This document shows, one piece after another, positions 1 to 5,640 of a DNA stretch of 12,168 nucleotides. Numbering within the stretch: the stretch's first letter is position 1; every line of letters starts with the position of its first letter. The position numbers were made by a program, and so were the translations under genes. The DNA comes from an uncultured Oscillospiraceae bacterium. Lineage in GTDB: Bacteria; Bacillota; Clostridia; Oscillospirales; Acutalibacteraceae. The notes below the pieces were generated by a model that was not told where the DNA came from, searched no databases, and saw only the letters and a list, made by a program, of their open reading frames with translations. The stretch covers positions 1 to 12,168 of the forward strand of contig CAJJNV010000033.1 in the NCBI GenBank assembly GCA_905193225.1. Reading direction: 5' to 3'.

Positions 1-6
1 CCCGAT

Positions 7-35
7 ATAATACCAAAATTACCGCCTCTTGTCAA
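7..35 (-). promoter_or_regulatory. Strong sigma-A-like promoter facing left, out of the window
   Basis: On the minus strand a perfect -35 box TTGACA (30-35) is followed, after a 17-base spacer, by the -10 box TATTAT (7-12). Upstream of it, at about 41-90, lie runs of A/T (T6, T8, T6, A7, T6 on the plus strand) whose centres are roughly 9-10 bases apart. This is what an UP element or a curved A-tract region looks like. The promoter should drive a minus-strand gene beyond the left edge, whose identity cannot be seen. The box match is seen directly; promoter activity is inferred. Confidence 0.7.
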
Positions 36-107
36 CCCCCTTTTTTGATTTTTTTTAACTTTTTTCGAAAAAAATTTCAATTGCTTTTTTCTGTATGATT
101 ACAAAGC

Positions 108-144
108 AAAAACAGAGCCTCACATTTGTTTAAAGACTCTGTTT
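108..144 (-). terminator. Probable intrinsic terminator of queT
   Basis: On the minus strand an 8-bp stem AAACAGAG/CTCTGTTT (137-144 with 110-117) encloses a 19-base loop and runs into the U-rich sequence TTTTTGCTTTG. It lies about 75 bases after the queT stop codon and before the promoter of the next leftward gene. The loop is longer than usual and the stem is A/U-rich at its base, so efficiency is uncertain. Confidence 0.5.
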
Positions 145-218
145 AAAATTAACCTATATGTGTTATCGGCGGATTATCTGTGTTTTGTCACCCGGCAAGC
201 CGATTGTATGTTTTAAGT

Positions 219-743
219 CTATCCGGCAATGTATTCTTTAAGCTTGCTGTTTTTTTCAACGGCAAGGAAAAGAAACACCCCGAGCGTAAACAGCACCGCA
301 AGCTCTCCCACGGCCACAAGTCCGGCGTTCATCCAAAACACCGCCCAAAAGGCCTGCCCTTCGGAAAAGAAAAGTGCAATTTCGGCGCCTACCAAAAGTC
401 CGTTTGATACTGCGGGACAAAGCAGCGACAGAATCGGCAGCTTTAAAGCCCTTTGATTTCGCAGAAGATACATTCCGAGCGCCGCGAGGAAGGAGGCAAG
501 GGGTCCGACCACAAGGTCAATTGCTCCCAGTCCCGCAAAGATATTGCTGATTATGCAGCCCACAGTCAGCCCGGGTATTGCCGCAGGTGTAAAAACGGCG
601 AGCACGCACAAAGCCTCACTGGCGCGGAACTGCACGGCGGCCGAAGCCGTTCCCGGAAACAGTGTGTTTTGCAGCAGGGTCAGCACCACATACATTGCGG
701 CAATAAGCCCTGACAGCACGATTTTTTTGACATTCCTATTCAT
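219..743 (-). CDS. queT: QueT-family queuosine-precursor ECF transporter S component
   Basis: Predicted substrate-binding membrane subunit (S component) of an energy-coupling factor importer for queuosine precursors such as preQ0/preQ1 or queuine, acting in the cytoplasmic membrane. The 174-residue product is almost wholly hydrophobic, with about five or six membrane segments. Near the N terminus it has the VQFRASEAL-type motif between the first two helices, typical of QueT (PF06177). A GTG nine bases upstream (752) would add MKK, but it overlaps the GGAG ribosome binding site at 752-755. The ATG at 743, eight bases after GGAG, is therefore the better start. No ATPase or T subunit is nearby, so it presumably shares a common EcfA/A'/T module encoded elsewhere. 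It has its own promoter and a structured leader. Family assignment is by motif and length; the transported substrate is inferred from the family. Confidence 0.85.
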   Translation of the reverse strand: MNRNVKKIVLSGLIAAMYVVLTLLQNTLFPGTASAAVQFRASEALCVLAVFTPAAIPGLTVGCIISNIFAGLGAIDLVVGPLASFLAALGMYLLRNQRALKLPILSLLCPAVSNGLLVGAEIALFFSEGQAFWAVFWMNAGLVAVGELAVLFTLGVFLFLAVEKNSKLKEYIAG

Positions 744-867
744 TTTTTTCACTCCAATAGTTTTATTTATCGTCAGGATGGTTTCGAACTGACGGTATTA
801 ACATACTTAACCACAGCGCCGCTTTTTTCAGCAGCTTTTTTATTAACCGATATTATTGTAGTTGTTT
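744..867 (-). promoter_or_regulatory. Structured queT leader, candidate preQ1-type riboswitch
   Basis: The RNA from the predicted start near 867 to the queT ATG is about 124 nt. Just before the gene is a 6-bp hairpin CGTCAG/CTGACG (789-794 with 771-776) with a 12-base loop. An A-rich tail (ATAAATAAAACTA) and then the GGAG ribosome binding site follow. Loop bases AACCAU can pair with UGUGGUU about 25 bases upstream (809-814), giving a 5-bp pseudoknot plus one G-U. The same loop contains CCA, which could alternatively pair with the UGG of the UUGGAG ribosome binding site. A further hairpin GCTGCT/AGCGGC lies upstream. queT genes of Firmicutes are often controlled by preQ1 riboswitches. The core does not match the preQ1-I consensus as I know it, so the class is unassigned. 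Confidence 0.45.
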
Positions 868-874
868 TTATATT

Positions 875-904
875 ATTATATTGTATACCTATCCGGCCGT
901 TCAA
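875..904 (-). promoter_or_regulatory. Promoter of queT
   Basis: On the minus strand TTGAAC (899-904) and a perfect TATAAT (875-880) are separated by 18 bases. The -35 box overlaps the stop codon of the upstream phosphoesterase gene. queT can therefore be transcribed on its own as well as by read-through. Transcription would start near 867, leaving a leader of about 120 nt. Confidence 0.6.
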
Positions 905-1590
905 AGCATCATATCGGAATTGATGGGGATAACATCCTCAAAAACGGCGGTATGGACATTGGTTATGATACGGTCCTCGTGCATACTTCCGAAATACCAG
1001 TGCTTAAATTTGCACACACGGTTGAGCTGTTCAAAGTATCCGTTGAGCTTGTTTACGCTGTCGGTTTCGCCGGCGCGGAGCAGCATTGTGCTTTTTACAA
1101 TGGAGGGCGGCTCGTGGGTTATGATGAAATCCACATCGCAATCGACCTCGTCAATGGCCTTTGCCCCTTCTTCAAGCTCGGCAGGGGTGGGCATTTCTTC
1201 CTTCCACCAGGAAATGTGTTCGGTTCGCATTTCGCGGTCGGTGCTTTCTCCGCCGCCGAAGGTGAATATGCGATAGCCCTCGATGGTAAATATCTGCCCC
1301 CTCATCATATGAAAGAGGTTTCCCGAAACGCGATGCACCTTTCCGCCGTTCCACACAGTCATTCGGCATTTTTCAAGCAGATCGAAATTCTCGTGGGTCC
1401 CGTCGATAAAACACACATTATATTTCCGGCTGCCCAGATATTCCAAAATCTTTTTTTCCTTTGCCGATCCATCCCACACAAATCCGAAATCGCCGCAAAC
1501 GATTAGTGTATCGCCCTCGCTGAGCTTTTTCATACTGCGGGAATACAGGCGCTCTTCCTCGCCGTGCATATCTCCGGTTACATATATCAT
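901..1590 (-). CDS. Calcineurin-like metallophosphoesterase
   Basis: Predicted cytoplasmic two-metal-ion phosphoesterase of 229 residues; the substrate is unknown. The metallophosphoesterase motifs appear in order: GDMHG (residues 6-10, metal ligands D7 and H9), GDFG (33-36, D34), GTHEN (64-68, where most relatives have GNHE), THEPP (158-162, H159) and GSMHED (201-206, in place of the usual GHxH). The conserved block GGKVHRVSG...MRGQIFTI...FGGGES between motifs is typical of a small clostridial subgroup. No signal peptide or membrane segment is seen. The start ATG at 1590 has AGGTGA five bases upstream. It is divergent from the carboxypeptidase gene and 148 bases upstream of the queT start, in the same direction, with no terminator between. 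The Thr and Ser replacements weaken a prediction of ordinary activity, although the other metal ligands are present. Confidence 0.8.
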   Translation of the reverse strand: MIYVTGDMHGEEERLYSRSMKKLSEGDTLIVCGDFGFVWDGSAKEKKILEYLGSRKYNVCFIDGTHENFDLLEKCRMTVWNGGKVHRVSGNLFHMMRGQIFTIEGYRIFTFGGGESTDREMRTEHISWWKEEMPTPAELEEGAKAIDEVDCDVDFIITHEPPSIVKSTMLLRAGETDSVNKLNGYFEQLNRVCKFKHWYFGSMHEDRIITNVHTAVFEDVIPINSDMML

Positions 1591-1693
1591 AAAATCACCT
1601 GCAAAATTTCAAAAAAATCTTTTATTTAAAGGACAAATCTGTTATAATTGTTTTTGATATACATTATAATAACACATTCAAAAGGATATTGCT
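1591..1693. promoter_or_regulatory. AT-rich divergent promoter region
   Basis: This 103-base spacer between the divergent phosphoesterase and carboxypeptidase genes must hold both start signals unless they lie inside the genes. It contains the palindrome ATTATAAT (1663-1670), which gives a TATAAT box on both strands. A second TATAAT lies at 1643-1648 on the plus strand. I could not find a convincing -35 box at the right distance for any of them, so the exact promoters are not assigned. The plus-strand gene has an AAAGGA ribosome binding site at 1681-1686. Confidence 0.4.
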
Positions 1694-3016
1694 ATGAAAA
1701 AATGCACTTTTTCGTTTTTTTTAATATTTTCGATTTTACTGTCGGCCTTTCTCTGCCTTCCGGCATCGGCCTACACCCTTCCAGCGGAAACCGAAATAGA
1801 GGCGCAGTCGGCCATTCTTTATAATCTCGAAACAGGTACGGTGGTTTACGAAAAGGAAGCCGACAAGCAAATGGAGCCCGCTTCCACCACCAAGCTTATG
1901 ACCGCCCTTATCGCCGTCGAGCACATAACAAACCTTGATCTGCCGGTAACGGCATATTCCACCGTTGAAAGCGATTTTGCGGGACTGGGCGCATCGGCCA
2001 TAAACATAAAGCCGGGAGAACAGATCTCAAGCAGAGAGCTTCTTTATGCCCTTCTTATTCCGTCGGCCTGCGACGCTGCAAATGTTCTTGCCGTTCACGT
2101 ATCGGGAAGCACCGAAAAATTCGTCGAGCTTATGAACGAAAAGGCCGAGGCTCTCGGAATGACCGGAACCCATTATTCCAACGCTCACGGCCTCGCTCAG
2201 GAGGGACTTTACACAACGGCGAGGGACCTTGTTACCCTGGGAAAAGAAGTCCTTAAAAACCCTCTCATTGCCGAAATATGCTCCCAGACATACCACGAGA
2301 TCCCCGCCACAAATATGAGCGATTTAAGAAAGATTTACACCACAAACTATATGATGGAGGTCACCTCTCCTTACTATTATCGTCGGGTAAAGGGACTTAA
2401 AACCGGATACACCGAAGAAGCAGGAAGATGTCTTGTATCCTATGCCAAAAAGGACGAAACCGAATACATCGGCGTTGTTATGGGATGTAAGACCAAGGAC
2501 GGAAACGGCAACGAACACCACTATGAATTTGACGACACCGACGCACTGCTTCGCTGGGCCTTTACCGATCTTTCCTATGCCTGCACTGTCACCAAAACCA
2601 CACCTGTGGCCGAGGTCAATGTCAAGTTTGCAAAATCCACCGACCATGTTTTAGCCCTGCCGAAAGACGATGTTTATGCAATGATCCCAAGCGGTTCAAA
2701 GGATTCGATAATTATAGAACCCCATCTCGACAGCACCGAGATAGAAGCTCCGGTTAATCAGGGACAAACACTTGGATATGCTTCAATACTTTGCGCCGGC
2801 GAGGAAATCGGCAGAGTGGATCTGGTGGCGTCGGAAGCCTGCGACCGCAGCGTATGGCTTTCATTTTTAAACGCGCTTAAAGCCATCTTCACCTCCACCA
2901 TATTTAAAGTTTTGGTGATAATCGTGGTTTTGGTAATCGCGTCGCTCGTTGCCTTCAGCGTATATGATACACGCAGACGCCGCCGTTTGTATAATTCCAA
3001 AATGAGAAAAAGATAA
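1694..3016 (+). CDS. Serine-type D-Ala-D-Ala carboxypeptidase (PBP5/DacF family)
   Basis: Low-molecular-weight penicillin-binding protein that removes the terminal D-Ala of peptidoglycan pentapeptides outside the membrane, limiting cross-linking. The 440-residue product starts with a signal peptide (hydrophobic core about 7-22, likely cleaved after A26 in PASA-Y). The transpeptidase-like fold carries the SxxK motif STTK (S64 nucleophile, K67) and KTG in GLKTGYT (K236-G238). The second motif, normally SxN, reads S124-A-C126, so the Asn is replaced by Cys. A C-terminal beta-rich region follows (about 300-395). A real membrane segment at about 403-423 is followed by an Arg/Lys-rich cytoplasmic tail (RRRRR). 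That gives a firm transmembrane anchor rather than an amphipathic helix. The start ATG is preceded by AAAGGA. It stands alone in its transcript. Whether its role is vegetative or sporulation-specific cannot be told from the sequence. Confidence 0.9.
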   Translation: MKKCTFSFFLIFSILLSAFLCLPASAYTLPAETEIEAQSAILYNLETGTVVYEKEADKQMEPASTTKLMTALIAVEHITNLDLPVTAYSTVESDFAGLGASAINIKPGEQISSRELLYALLIPSACDAANVLAVHVSGSTEKFVELMNEKAEALGMTGTHYSNAHGLAQEGLYTTARDLVTLGKEVLKNPLIAEICSQTYHEIPATNMSDLRKIYTTNYMMEVTSPYYYRRVKGLKTGYTEEAGRCLVSYAKKDETEYIGVVMGCKTKDGNGNEHHYEFDDTDALLRWAFTDLSYACTVTKTTPVAEVNVKFAKSTDHVLALPKDDVYAMIPSGSKDSIIIEPHLDSTEIEAPVNQGQTLGYASILCAGEEIGRVDLVASEACDRSVWLSFLNALKAIFTSTIFKVLVIIVVLVIASLVAFSVYDTRRRRRLYNSKMRKR

Positions 3017-3039
3017 CCGGTTTTCAACTCCGGTTGTTT
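3015..3039 (+). terminator. Weak hairpin at the carboxypeptidase stop codon
   Basis: A 6-bp stem AACCGG/CCGGTT (3015-3020 with 3030-3035) with a 9-base loop overlaps the stop codon and is followed by GTTTAT. The T-run is short, so it may act as a 3' end stabiliser rather than a full terminator. A better terminator lies about 100 bases on. Confidence 0.35.
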
Positions 3040-3115
3040 ATGCGATAAAAGTACCTGAAACTCATTCCTGCAGCACAAATCAGAATTACAAAACACAAAA
3101 TACAAACAAAAGATT

Positions 3116-3160
3116 CAACCGCAAGCAGCCCTTTGCCAACTGCCTGCGGTTGTTTTTGTT
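3116..3160 (+). terminator. Intrinsic terminator downstream of the carboxypeptidase gene
   Basis: The 8-bp stem CAACCGCA/TGCGGTTG (3116-3123 with 3145-3152) is followed, after a 2x2 internal loop, by 3 bp (CAG/CTG). It is closed by an 11-base loop and followed by TTTTTGTTATT. The T-tract is on the plus strand, so it serves the carboxypeptidase transcript. It might also stop leftover leftward transcription from the recombinase cassette, but the minus-strand tail is poor. Confidence 0.75.
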
Positions 3161-3470
3161 ATTATAATCAGATGTTGTATTGCACGGCACAAAATCCATC
3201 CGCCCGATAAAGGGCTTTCACTTCCATCCGTGCAGCAAAACTTAAAAGCAAAAAAGTCAATTTTTAACCTAAAGCATTTCTGCCGCATTTTTCCCGGAAA
3301 ATCTGTTAAAAACAAAGAGTGAAAGCGCACATAATCCCGTACCCGCAAAAAGCAAGCACGGGAATTTACCAAGGCATAAAAAGGTTTTGCTTTGCATTTA
3401 TCTGCCGTCGCTTCAAAAACTCATGTGCAACAAACCTGTTCCGTGCGGTTTTTGAGCAAACGCATTGCTC
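3161..3470. other. Intergenic region without a supported gene
   Basis: No reading frame here looks like a real gene. A nested inverted repeat lies at 3181-3234 (TGCACGG/CCGTGCA enclosing GCCC/GGGC). A shorter hairpin GAGCAA/TTGCTC sits at 3454-3470, directly after the stop codon of the small minus-strand gene. The latter may stabilise the end of the recombinase transcript, but it has no U-run on the minus strand. The left boundary of the recombinase cassette must lie in this stretch or inside 3471-3616. I could not define an attachment site. Confidence 0.4.
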
Positions 3471-3653
3471 TTATTTAGAATTATGGAGCTTTAAATACTT
3501 CTCTCGGGTGGCCATTCCGCCCCTAATGTGCCGTTGGGCCTTGTTGGTGTCAAGCACCGATTTAACCTCGATATAAAGGCTCGGATCAATGGTCTTTAGC
3601 CGTTGTGAAACATCTTTATGTACGGCTGTTACAAATACGAACAGTTTCGCCAA
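3471..3653 (-). CDS. Small recombinase-linked protein of unknown function
   Basis: Unrecognised gene of 60 codons overlapping the last 38 bases of the recombinase gene in another frame. The only available start is TTG at 3653, two codons after an in-frame TAG. The preceding GAGAG is a weak ribosome binding site, so translation would probably depend on coupling to the recombinase. The segment from about residue 14 on, DVSQRLKTIDPSLYIEVK, followed by a stretch around NKAQRHIRGGMATREKY, reads as genuine protein. It is rich in charged residues, with no signal peptide or membrane segment. The C-terminal part loosely recalls short helical tail domains such as SHOCT; this is a weak impression. It could instead be a truncated remnant of a longer gene, since the first dozen residues look less protein-like. 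Confidence 0.5.
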   Translation of the reverse strand: MAKLFVFVTAVHKDVSQRLKTIDPSLYIEVKSVLDTNKAQRHIRGGMATREKYLKLHNSK

Positions 3654-5148
3654 GGCCTAACTCTCGGAAGAATTTGAGAAAGACCTCAACGTTTCCGTTT
3701 CGGTCAACCTCTATTCTGTCTATCACCCGTCTCAGCTGCGCATTGGTAATCGTCCTTAAATTGCTGATGTCCTCAATTTCTTTAAAGGTGTCGGCGAGTA
3801 TTATTTGCAGTCGGTCGCCTTTGGTCAGGTGCTGTTCCACCATTTTAAGTTCCTCCTGCAGCCTGTTCATCTCCTGCTTGTCCCCGCCGATTTTCGAGTT
3901 CAATTCCTCACGGGTAATAAGATCGTCGGTATACATATTCATATACTTTTGGCGGTTGCGTTTCAGTTTTTCAATCGCTGTGCGCAGTTCCTTTTCGTAA
4001 GCAACATTTTCATCCTTTGCACGGTACACCTTTTGGAATTCGTTTACCACATATTCGGTAACATTTTTCTTGGATTTCAGTATGTTCGAAAAATACTGCT
4101 CAATAACCTCTATCAGTTCGTTTTCATCAACCGACACGGCATTAGGGCAACTGTCTGCGCTCCTGTTATGCCCCGAACAGACCCACCTGACATAGGTGTT
4201 TTTGAAAGTACGCACGCATCTTCTGAACGACCAGCCGCAATCTTTACATTTTATCAGCGTGGAAAAAAGATGCTGATTGCTGTGCCGTTCTTTATCCGCC
4301 CGAATTTTTTTGCCCCGATCTGCTTTAAGCCTTCCTACCTCGGCAAAGTCCTCGTCACTGATAATGCGAAAGTCGGGGCGGTATGCCACATACCATTCAT
4401 CCTCATTTTTTAAGGTGCGTTTGCCGGTAAGAAAGTCGGAAACCTCTTCTTTTCCGTTTACGATTTTTCCGGTGTACAGCTCGTTTTCAAGAATTCGGCA
4501 GACCGCATTTTGCGACCACTCAAAGCCCCGTTTGGTTTTGATTCCCCGAGCATTCAGCATAGCGGCTATTTTGGACGTACCATAACCCTCGTTTAAATAC
4601 CACCTGTAAATTCGACGAACCACATCGGCCTCCGTTTTGTTGACCGTCAGATTAAAATAATCGCCGATCGTTTTATCATACCCGAACACAATGTTCGGCA
4701 CCCTGCCTTTTTCGGCGTTTATTTTTTTGCCGAACTTTACACGCTTGGAGGTGTTTGCGCTTTCCTCCTGCGCTAACGCGCCGAACACGGTAAGCACAAA
4801 TTCGCTGTTGCCCATACTTGTCATATTCGCCGTTAAAAACCTGGTTTCAATACCGAGAGATTTTAATTTTCTTATATTCTGGAGCAGATCAACGGTATTC
4901 CTTGCAAAGCGCGAAATGTCTTTTACAACCACCATATCAAAAAGTCCGCTTTCGGCGTCGGTCATCATTTTAAGAAACTGCTTTCGATTTTTAATTTTTG
5001 TTCCCGATAAACCCTCGTCGGCATACAGCCTTACAAGTCTGTCTCCCGAACGGTCGGTGTATTCCTTAAAAAAGTTTTTCTGCGCTTCCAGCGAATTTAA
5101 CTGATCTTCCTTTTCGGTTGATACACGGCAGTAAGCCGCTATATTCAT
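3616..5148 (-). CDS. Large serine recombinase (site-specific integrase/resolvase family)
   Basis: DNA-cutting and rejoining enzyme of the large serine recombinase class, which integrates or excises mobile elements through a covalent 5'-phosphoserine intermediate. The 510-residue product has an N-terminal resolvase domain (1-145) with nucleophile S10 in AYCRVST and the conserved arginines in DISRFARN (R80, R83). A recombinase domain (about 150-245) follows. Next is a zinc ribbon with CKDC (C301, C304), C324 and C334. A coiled-coil segment (about 378-440) and a C-terminal region ending in VEVFLKF complete it. All expected parts are present. The correct start is ATG at 5148, preceded by AAAGGAGAA. 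A TTG 45 bases upstream would add residues that run through this ribosome binding site. It has its own promoter and sits between two small genes in the same direction. No cargo gene is recognisable. Confidence 0.93.
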   Translation of the reverse strand: MNIAAYCRVSTEKEDQLNSLEAQKNFFKEYTDRSGDRLVRLYADEGLSGTKIKNRKQFLKMMTDAESGLFDMVVVKDISRFARNTVDLLQNIRKLKSLGIETRFLTANMTSMGNSEFVLTVFGALAQEESANTSKRVKFGKKINAEKGRVPNIVFGYDKTIGDYFNLTVNKTEADVVRRIYRWYLNEGYGTSKIAAMLNARGIKTKRGFEWSQNAVCRILENELYTGKIVNGKEEVSDFLTGKRTLKNEDEWYVAYRPDFRIISDEDFAEVGRLKADRGKKIRADKERHSNQHLFSTLIKCKDCGWSFRRCVRTFKNTYVRWVCSGHNRSADSCPNAVSVDENELIEVIEQYFSNILKSKKNVTEYVVNEFQKVYRAKDENVAYEKELRTAIEKLKRNRQKYMNMYTDDLITREELNSKIGGDKQEMNRLQEELKMVEQHLTKGDRLQIILADTFKEIEDISNLRTITNAQLRRVIDRIEVDRNGNVEVFLKFFRELGLGETVRICNSRT

Positions 5149-5189
5149 AAAAAGATTCTCCTTTCCTGCGATTTTGACAACGCAATACC

Positions 5190-5218
5190 ACAATAGCTTT
5201 CACAAATCCGGCTGACAA
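5190..5218 (-). promoter_or_regulatory. Promoter of the recombinase gene
   Basis: On the minus strand TTGTCA (5213-5218) and TATTGT (5190-5195) are separated by exactly 17 bases. Transcription would start near 5183, about 35 bases before the recombinase ATG. It lies after the terminator of the upstream small gene, so the recombinase can be expressed independently. The -10 box matches only four of six consensus bases. Confidence 0.5.
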
Positions 5219-5230
5219 TCGCTATTCTTT

Positions 5231-5266
5231 TTTATAAAAGCCATTCCGCTTTTACGCAGAATGGCT
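5231..5266 (-). terminator. Terminator overlapping the end of the 82-codon gene
   Basis: On the minus strand the 8-bp stem AGCCATTC/GAATGGCT (5259-5266 with 5239-5246) has a 12-base loop and runs into TTTATAAAAAAG. Its first arm lies inside the last codons of the small gene and the stop codon is in the loop. It should end or attenuate transcription between the small gene and the recombinase gene. Confidence 0.6.
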
Positions 5267-5500
5267 CATTGTTTTTTCGCTGCTCTGAACGGCGGTTTTT
5301 ATCGCTTTTTCAACCCTTGGCTTGTTTGCCTCTATAAAAAGTTTTAAAAGAATTTCGGCGGTGTCCTCCACCGAGTTTGGATTATTGAACGAATATTTGG
5401 GCCTAATCTTTCCCACGGTGCGGTCGCCTGCCCTTCGGTTCTTTTCTTTGATAATACATTCTATGCTCACGCCGTTTCGTTTAGCACAGTAAATTTTCAT
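5252..5500 (-). CDS. Small protein of unknown function upstream of the recombinase
   Basis: Unrecognised 82-residue basic, soluble-looking protein. The N-terminal part (MKIYCAKRNGVSIECIIKEK) looks like short beta strands. Residues 40-72, around PNSVEDTAEILLKLFIE and KPRVEKAIKTAV, should form one or two amphipathic helices. There is no signal peptide, membrane segment or zinc-binding cluster. The start ATG at 5500 has GGGAG about six bases upstream. The gene lies 103 bases before the recombinase in the same direction, with its own terminator. Small genes beside large serine recombinases sometimes encode directionality factors or other accessory proteins, so that role is possible but only inferred from position. 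Confidence 0.65.
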   Translation of the reverse strand: MKIYCAKRNGVSIECIIKEKNRRAGDRTVGKIRPKYSFNNPNSVEDTAEILLKLFIEANKPRVEKAIKTAVQSSEKTMSHSA

Positions 5501-5584
5501 TCACCGCTCCCTTTTATAAAATCTAAGACATTCCTTGCTCGTATTCCTCTTGTGTTGAATAGCACCGGAATATAATTTTAATGT
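5501..5584. other. Upstream region of the 82-codon gene
   Basis: Short AT-rich leader before the small gene. TTTACA and TGCTAT spaced by 17 bases on the minus strand could be a weak promoter overlapping the end of the terminator T-run, but the -10 match is poor. Nothing else is recognised. Confidence 0.25.
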
Positions 5585-5613
5585 AAAAAAAACACCTTCG
5601 GGGTGAGAAGGTG
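5585..5613 (-). terminator. Strong intrinsic terminator facing the recombinase cassette
   Basis: On the minus strand the 7-bp stem CACCTTC/GAAGGTG (5607-5613 with 5593-5599) with a 7-base loop is followed by eight T residues (5585-5592). It lies 85 bases before the 82-codon gene. No intact minus-strand gene precedes it, as purL has its own terminator near 6005-6055. It therefore either insulates the cassette or ends a short leader or unseen RNA. Confidence 0.8.
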
Positions 5614-5640
5614 CTTTGAACGAAAATATATAAATATCCC

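Noticed and set aside
744..752. GTG start adding three residues to QueT
   Set aside because: The GTG overlaps the GGAG ribosome binding site; ATG at 743 has proper spacing.
771..794. Assignment of the queT leader as a standard preQ1-I riboswitch
   Set aside because: The stem and A-rich tail resemble preQ1-I, but the loop lacks the CUAGCUA-like core and has about four extra bases before the 3' stem arm. Only a general candidate riboswitch is reported.
828..848. Plus-strand terminator-like GCCGCT/AGCAGC followed by T-run
   Set aside because: The plus-strand stem has a C-A mismatch and no plus-strand gene precedes it; the pairing is better on the minus strand, as part of the queT leader.
862..1506. 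214-codon plus-strand reading frame opposite the phosphoesterase gene
   Set aside because: It is the antisense shadow of a gene with clear family motifs and has no recognisable protein features.
3115..3372. 85-codon minus-strand reading frame in the intergenic region
   Set aside because: It runs through a clear terminator hairpin and its composition does not look like a protein.
3319..3576. 85-codon plus-strand reading frame
   Set aside because: It crosses a non-coding gap and is antisense to the small recombinase-linked gene, which has the better protein-like frame.
5149..5193. Longer recombinase N terminus beginning at a TTG codon
   Set aside because: The extra 15 codons run through the AAAGGAGAA ribosome binding site, and serine recombinases normally begin just before the AYCRVS motif.
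3400..5640. Attachment-site direct repeats flanking the recombinase cassette
   Set aside because: By eye I compared both flanks and found no convincing repeated core or inverted ends, so no boundary is claimed.
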